From Limonium bicolor (taxonomy: Eukaryota > Streptophyta > Magnoliopsida > Caryophyllales > Plumbaginaceae): 64,000 nucleotides of DNA. The stretch is from the NCBI GenBank assembly GCA_023374045.1, contig CM041780.1:174385866-174449865 (forward strand). Reading direction: 5' to 3'. The notes under the pieces were generated by a model. It had not been told where the DNA came from and did no database searches. It saw nothing but the letters and a program-made list of their open reading frames with translations. Shown here piece after piece: positions 58,191-64,000 of the stretch (position 1 is the first letter of the stretch; the number at the start of each line of letters is the position of its first letter). The translations under genes were made by a program, and so were the position numbers.

Positions 58191-58919
58191 AGTTGGTGCT
58201 CACGATTTTTGATAGTTTGGGACATCAAATGTCACGATTTGTTTGGTTCGTCACCAAAATTGTCATTTCGGGACATTTGATATCATGAACTGCACAATTT
58301 TGGGAGATTGGACGTCACGAGTTAGTGAAATTCGGGACAAAGAAATCTACGAATTCTTCCATTTCAAGACAGAAGAAGTGACAACAAAAATGTTGGATTT
58401 ATGTTTTTGTTTGGTGTTTGTTGGATTTATATTATGTTAGATGTTTGTTTGATTCAAGTTATGTGAGGTGTTTGTTGGATTTACGCTGCATTATGCGTAT
58501 GAATCTTACGAAGGTGTTTAAAAAATGCAAGACTCAAATTCGTAACCCTAATACACACCACATGGTTAGATAATGCAAAACATCATGAAACATATTTTAC
58601 TTTTTTTGGGTGCTTGCTTAAGGCACCACCTGACTAAGCAGAAGTCACCCTAGAAATAAAAGTAATTAGCGTGGTTCATATTCCACCACCAGCGGCTAAA
58701 CCATCTTCATCGTTTCCATGTTGGAGATGTAGTTCTCTATCATCAAATCCACTTCTACATCTGGTACGAAAGGAGAAAAAAATACCGTTTTTATTTAAAC
58801 CTATATCATGACTTGCCTCTATATAAGAAGTGTCTCCTTCACACACTCACTTTCCCTCTGCTCACTATCTATAAACTCTCTCCCTTGTTATCTTCAAAGG
58901 CAACACCAACTAGTACGAC
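58191..58919. other. Intergenic, with possible promoter at its right end
   Basis: Contains loosely repeated GTCACGA and GGGACAT motifs at 58185-58340 and otherwise nothing recognised. CTCTATATAAG near 58817 is a TATA-box-like sequence about 100 bases before the two-exon ORF at 58920. Confidence 0.4.
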
Positions 58920-59139
58920 ATGGATAGCAATTCGGAATCTAATTATGAGTATAGTCCAGCATCTAGCGGAGTATGTTTTTCTTTAGTAAAACACTATCAT
59001 ACTTACATTGTAATTGGGTTGTTTAGCATTCTCTTAACATTTCTTGTAGGAAAGGGATGAAACTACAAACGAAAGTTGGGATGATTTTGATGATGGAGTT
59101 GAAGGTCGACATCTAGAGATGGATGACTTCATCCAGTAG
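58920..59139 (+). CDS. Small two-exon ORF, acidic 46-residue protein, function unknown
   Basis: Exon 1 (58920-58970) reads MDSNSESNYEYSPASSG. A GTATGT donor and a TTTCTTGTAG acceptor bound a 79 base intron (58971-59049). Exon 2 reads ERDETTNESWDDFDDGVEGR then HLEMDDFIQ, ending at TAG 59137-59139. A TATA-like CTCTATATAAG lies about 100 bases upstream. The peptide is acidic and serine-rich with no domain I recognise. It may be the 5' part of a transposon gene or a truncated gene. The intact splice sites and phase are the main support. Confidence 0.45.
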
Positions 59140-59454
59140 ATGTATAACCCATCACTAGTGGTCGATACAGGTCATTTATTTTACACAGTTGAAAAGTGGA
59201 AAAATAATGCTATTTTAGGGTCTTTATTCACCTTCATTTTACTTAGTGCATAACCTATTTCACCACATTATAGAGTAATTTTGTGCTTATTAGTGAATTT
59301 ATACTTTTGGTATATTTTAATAGGTAAAAGGTCCTTTGGGAACTTTTGGATGACTCGGTGAGAGGTCAAAGCAATGATCTAATAGTTTGGGAAGAATGTA
59401 AAGTTTAACAAGAAGCCACAGGATGATTACAGTGAAAAGAGGAGCATTCTGGAG
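59140..59454. other. Intergenic, no gene seen
   Basis: AT-rich sequence after the small ORF. No coding, RNA or repeat signal identified. Confidence 0.4.
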
Positions 59455-60660
59455 CCAATCAACCCAAGAGGACCGACCATGTGGGTCGGCCGAGCTCAAT
59501 CTTCATAATCGTCGAGCTACTGGAATGGACCAACCCACTAAACCGACCCTGGGAAGGTCGGTTGGGCTCAATCCTCAACATCCTTATGCTACTGGAATGG
59601 ATCGACTCATGGGACTAGGGATGGCAATGGGTCGGGTTTGGGTCGGGTGGACCATCACCCGCACCCGTCACCCGACTTCATCCGCTCCACCCGTACCCGA
59701 CCCGTCACCCGTTATGTATCACCCATCACCCGTTTCACCCGTCACCCGTGGGTGAAGCGGGTGAACCCGTTTACCCATTTACCCGTTTGTTTTTCTTTTT
59801 CCTTGTTCGCCACTAAGGTTTGCAAATTACTGTGAGTGGAGAGAAAATAGAGACACAAAGCATGTATGTTCTATGTTCACCGGTTAGGATTGTGAAATTT
59901 ACTTCAGAGAAAATAATGAAATATTGCACAGAGCATGTACGTTTCATGTTTGCCAATTATGGTTGCAAAATTACCATGAGTGAAGAGAGAGAATAGAGGC
60001 GCAGAGCATGTATGATCAATGTTCGCCTGTTAGGATTGCGAAATTACCTTCAGTGAAGAGAATGAAAAACTTCGTAGAGCATGTAAGTTATTTATTTTTC
60101 AGTTAGGGTTACAAAATTACCGAGAGTGAAGAAAGAAAATAGAGGCACAGAGCATCTTTGTTCCATGTTTGCCAGTTAGGGTTGCAATTACCTTCAGTGA
60201 AGATAATTAGAAACTGCGTAGAGCAAGTATGCTAGGGATATAAAATTACCGAGAGTGGTGAGAATAAAGAATGGCGCTGTCACCCAGAGCATGAATGTTC
60301 CTTGTTCACTAGTTAGGGTTACAAAAATCATGAGTGAAGGAGAATGAATAATAAGTAACAATTTAACATATAATATATATACATAATCTATGCGGGTGAG
60401 CGGGTCGGGTGATGGGTGAAAAATGTTCACCCGTCACCCGACCCGCACCCGTACCCGTTCCACCCGTCACCCGTTTTCATCACCCGTTTTATGCGGGTTT
60501 TTCACCCGCTTTAGTGGGTCGGGTGACCGGGTGAAATGGGTACCCGCATACCCATTGCCATCCCTACATGGGACCAACACTAGATGGGTCGGTTGAACTT
60601 AAAATTGTGCACATGCCTTCTTCTTCAAAGGCGACTGACCTAGGTGGGTCGGTCAGAATA
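59455..60660. repeat. GGTCGG-type tandem repeat region, split by a MITE
   Basis: Units of about 75 bp with paired motifs such as GACCGACCATGTGGGTCGG and ACCGACCCTGGGAAGGTCGG, followed by GCTACTGGAATGGA, occur left of the MITE. Further TGGGTCGGT motifs lie to its right at about 60590 and 60640. The remnant resembles LTR or satellite sequence, but I cannot assign a family. Confidence 0.5.
59616..60566. mobile_element. hAT-type MITE with internal tandem repeats
   Basis: The 951 bp element begins TAGGGATGGCAATGGG and ends CCCATTGCCATCCCTA. It is flanked by the exact 8 bp duplication CATGGGAC (59608-59615 and 60567-60574), as expected of hAT transposons. Subterminal CACCCG/CGGGTG motifs are dense at both ends. 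The centre (about 59831-60345) is a degenerate tandem array of roughly seven 70 bp units (AGAGCATGTATG, then GTTAGGGTTG). No transposase. Confidence 0.93.
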
Positions 60661-61444
60661 GAATTTTGCTCAGATCTACGTTTTAAAAAAGGGATTTTTG
60701 GCACTTCTCTTCCTCATTCCATACCATCTTGACCTAGAAACTAAACCAACAACATAGAGGGGAAAATAAGGAAGAAAAGAAGAGGAGAAAAGGGGAGGAG
60801 AAAAGCTTGAAGATTCCACCTCCATTGAAGCTCCAAAGCTCCTTTCATGGCTAAATCTCTCTCTTCTATTATTTTTCTCTTTCTAATTGTTGAGTAGTCT
60901 TAATTTATATCCTAGGATGGTGCTTGACCCTAATATTGATCATTGAATACTTGTGACCTAACTCATTTATGACATTTGTTTTATCTCCGTCAATATTCAA
61001 TTAATGCTTTAATTTGATCAACTATTGCATTTACGATTATTCCTTTCAGCATATGACTTTGAGATTGGGGTTTGACCAAGAAGGGATAAACCATAGCTTT
61101 TTACTCTTGATTAGGGGGTAAACCTTAGGGCTAATATTGATGAGCTTATGTTTAATGCTATCTAGTGACTTTATCCTTCTTTGTTTGAGAGGTTTGATTA
61201 ATAAGATAAGAAATGGTTGTTCCGTGATTTGAGGAATCTTGATATTAGCTCTAACAAACATTTTGTGAATGAGTTATGGTTATGAGTTGATTTGGGTAAT
61301 TTAGGTGATTCCCCACTGTCCTAGGGATTAGAAACCAGTTTTGGTAGTTTAGTTTTTGTTTACTTTTAGTTAGTTTGTTTATGCTTGTGGTGATATTAGA
61401 GGGAGATGGTGTAGGATATGTGTGTGGGTTATGTGTTTGAGGTA
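60661..61444. other. Intergenic, no gene seen
   Basis: AT-rich text including a short purine-rich tract (GAAGAAAAGAAGAGGAGAAA near 60770). Possibly LTR-derived, but no boundary or family was identified. Confidence 0.4.
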
Positions 61445-62587
61445 TTAAAAAAGAGATAGTTTCAGTGGTAGGTGTGTATTTTGTGGTGTATGTTTCATCG
61501 GAAAAGAGGCCTCATCAAAATCCCTGCTTATGTAATACTTCCGAGTAAGTAAACACAAGCATATGTATCCTGTTTGATTTGGGGAGTAACCAAGGAAAGC
61601 ACAAGGAGAAGATTTAAAAGAAAGTTTTTGTTGGTTATGAGGTCTCAGATTAGGCCAGTAAGAACAACCAAAAACCCTCAGCAAAGTGTAATTTGGTTTA
61701 GCGCTGAAAAGCTTCTCATACGGTGTACAGTAGGATAAGATTTTCGTAGGGGTTCTGTTTAATAGAAGGACAACAATCTTGAAAGAAAATGTCAATTATG
61801 AAAAGGGGAGGTCAGATTGGGCTAGAAGAGAGAGTCTCTTATCCTGGACAAATCTATTTCTAACCACCGCTACCCATTCTGTTGATGATAATGAGGGCAA
61901 GAAAATCGATGGAGAATTTCAAATTCATCAGTAAGAGGTTTGAGGGATTTGAACTCACCACCATTATATGTTTGTATTGCCATAATAGATGTGCCAAAAT
62001 AATTTCTCATGAGCCTTATGAAAACATTAAAAATTTGATAAACATCATATTTCTTAGCCGTAGGAATGAGCCAAACAAAATTTGAATAATCATCCACCAG
62101 AAGGTGGAAAAATCTCATATTATCAACTATTGAGAGAAATGATGGTCTCAAAACATCCATATAGACAAGTTCAAAAGGTTTAGAAGATAAAGAGGAATTA
62201 GAGTAGTGAGGAAAAGCATGTAGTTTTCCTTGACAACAAGCGGAGAAAAAAACATGAGTTTAGCTACCTAATACAAGTAAGCTATCAATTGACCAAACTT
62301 TTTGTGTAATGAAACTAGAAGGATGCCTTAATCTTTGATGCCAAGTTTGTGATGTGGCTTTTGCTCCTGTTTGAAAGAGTGGTTGTGTTGACATTGGGTG
62401 TGGATCTTGGAAAGACATAGACTCCCCCTCTAATAGGTCCTTCAAGAATGGGTTTGTGGGTTGACAAATGCTTCAAGAGAAAATGAGTAGAATAGAATTC
62501 AAAATAAACATGGTTGTCTTGACAAAACTGTTGAACAGAAATCAAGTGTTTATTTTGAGAGGGACTGTGACAATGTTTTTGAGTAAG
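61445..62587 (-). pseudogene. Ty1/copia polyprotein remnant (pre-integrase and integrase)
   Basis: Minus-strand blocks in shifting frames follow copia order. First is a pre-integrase lead (LISVQQFCQDNHVYFEFYST), then TWHQRLRHPSSFITQKV (His of the HHCC finger). Integrase follows at 62160-61870 (FHLLVDDYSNFVWLIP, IMAIQTYNGGEFKSL, with Tyr where the catalytic Asp is expected). The C-terminal block is 61795-61445 (LLNRTPTKILSYCTPYEKLF, LRVFGCSYWPNLRPHNQQKL, CAFLGYSPNQTGY). It is cut at 62587 by the next LTR and decays before RT. Non-functional. Confidence 0.87.
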
Positions 62588-64000
62588 TGTAACACCCCTT
62601 CCAACATTAACACACTTAACAACAAACTGCAGCGGAAACAAACTTCATCACATTACTTAACTTCTTGGTGTTACACGCCGTTAACCACCCGCGTGGCTAA
62701 CAAGGCTATTACATATACAATTGTACCGGTCTGATGGACTAGACTCCCGAGCGACTATACATTACTATCCCTTTCCATTAACACAACAACAACATACACC
62801 TTTCAACTATACCGAGTATTCACAAACTGATGCCGATAACAATCTCGGTCTTACTACACCTACTGTACATATACAACTTAAATGATTACCCATGTACAAC
62901 GACTACCCCGTCCTACTCTCGAACGGCTTCCTGCTCTTTGTACCTGAAATAGGAAAAGAAGAGAAAGGGTGGCCCCTAAGGGGCTCAGCACCTTTGCTGG
63001 TATGGTAATCCCGCAGCCCACATGCTACCGGGCCACGCACAACTAGTTGTCGTCTTAGCATGCGGTTGATTATATTTAGATCATGCATGCAACTGTAAAC
63101 ACACAACACATAACATTTCGCCTCGAGGGGCTCAACAAACAGATAACACATCCTCATTTGATAAGTCACTCATGGTATTCATTACCCCTAGAGTGTTTCT
63201 CCTCTAATGGAGCTACTTCCTTAATAGACGACAACTACCCATTAATCGGGTTATCCTTAAACGCCTCTTATCACAAACTAGGATTCATATCCATGATCCA
63301 CATACTCCACAATTTACAATGTATAACATGCATCACATAACAACACATAACAACACTTTTCACGTTACAACGTGCACATAATAACATCGCAATAGAAATT
63401 GCAATTACAACAACAACACATAACATAACGGGAGCGGCTCTCTTAGGAACCGACCCAAACATTGATAATTCACTGGTGAGCCTAGAGAATGATGTCACCC
63501 TCATGATAAACTCGTTATACAACACTCATTACCGTCCTAATAGTCGGACGAGTAACTTAAGTTAATATGGTTCGGGTTTTGGCCCGAACACACACACAAA
63601 CACATGTTCCCCCTAAACCGATCATAAGTCAGAATAGCTAAGCTTTGCAATAAGCTAATGGGAGATCATAACCCGTGAGGGAAACAACCATAACAGAGAG
63701 AAGGGTAAGGCTAAGAAGGATACCCACTCCCAAACAACACGCGACCGGCCAAACCGGATTCCTCACCACTGTTAGTATATTCTTACTTTAAGATATTAGT
63801 TAGAACCCCACTATGGAGTCTATCACATCTACACACCATACAGTATTACAACTGGGTTAAACACACAAGGGAGATCCCTACATTCACATACACATATCAC
63901 ACAATTAACACACGCATAGCCGTGGTTAGAACGTCCCATGGTTCGGGTCGTTTAATCCGAATACCGAACTCTCATGTAATCCTAGACTCAGTTAACTAAG
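62588..64000 (-). repeat. Partial LTR of another Del-like element, reversed
   Basis: The sequence begins TGTAACACCCC at 62588, the reverse complement of an LTR end GGGGTGTTACA like that of E2, directly abutting the copia remnant. On the minus strand it shows a GC-rich hairpin (62972-62984) and then a TTTCAGGTA box about 355 bases before the LTR end, the same arrangement as in E1 and E2. It continues past the window, and no coding sequence is visible. It could be a solo LTR or part of a full element. Confidence 0.75.

Overview
This window is plant nuclear DNA, most likely from an angiosperm and probably a eudicot. It is almost entirely nested transposable elements. Supporting signs are long LTR retrotransposons primed by initiator Met-tRNA, short GT-AG introns, a plant-type LINE, a CACTA transposon carrying host exons, and an F-box pseudogene. 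I see no intact housekeeping gene, rRNA, tRNA gene, CRISPR array or bacterial feature.

Layout. (1) 2-14872: element E1, a Ty3/gypsy chromovirus (Tekay/Del-like) with 4.2 kb LTRs. It has gag with two introns, a captured AlkB-type 2-oxoglutarate/Fe(II) dioxygenase between gag and pol, then protease, RT/RNase H, integrase and a chromodomain-like tail. (2) 14873-15082: a reversed LTR fragment of the E2 family, into which E1 inserted. (3) 15083-16330: F-box pseudogene, minus strand. (4) About 16690-20945: 5'-truncated, frameshifted LINE, minus strand. (5) About 21560-23136 and 57662-58190: two halves of an AT-rich inverted-repeat element, split by element E3. (6) 23137-57661: E3, a Ty3/gypsy Tat-lineage element with 426 bp LTRs, a 5 bp duplication, dual RNase H, predicted introns, a 48 bp minisatellite and a long antisense multi-exon ORF. 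(7) 28725-51399: E2, a Del-like element with about 5.1 kb LTRs and a decayed interior, inserted inside the E3 integrase (TSD CACAC). (8) 31632-32577: Tourist-like element in the E2 5' LTR. (9) 39779-45743: CACTA element in the E2 interior, carrying exon fragments of an ER-type HSP90 and a kinesin-14. (10) 58920-59139: small two-exon ORF. (11) 59616-60566: hAT-type MITE with an exact 8 bp duplication. (12) 61445-62587: Ty1/copia remnant, minus strand. (13) 62588-64000: another Del-like LTR, minus strand, running off the window.

The most interesting system is E1. Its AlkB domain shows the expected iron and 2-oxoglutarate residues, although a one-base deletion splits its frame. It lies inside a predicted 988 bp intron that also contains the gag stop codon. 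Splicing 5838-6825 would join Gag to Pol in frame. Splicing 5838-6016 from the same donor would join Gag to AlkB in frame. E1 may therefore have made Gag, Gag-AlkB and Gag-Pol from one RNA, with AlkB possibly removing methyl marks from its own nucleic acid. The domains and residues are seen in the sequence; the splicing and function are inference.

Insertion order from the nesting: AT-rich element, then E3, then E2, then the Tourist-like element. The CACTA insertion lies inside E2 but cannot be dated relative to E2's own insertion. Separately, an E2-family LTR landed beside the F-box pseudogene and E1 later landed in that LTR.
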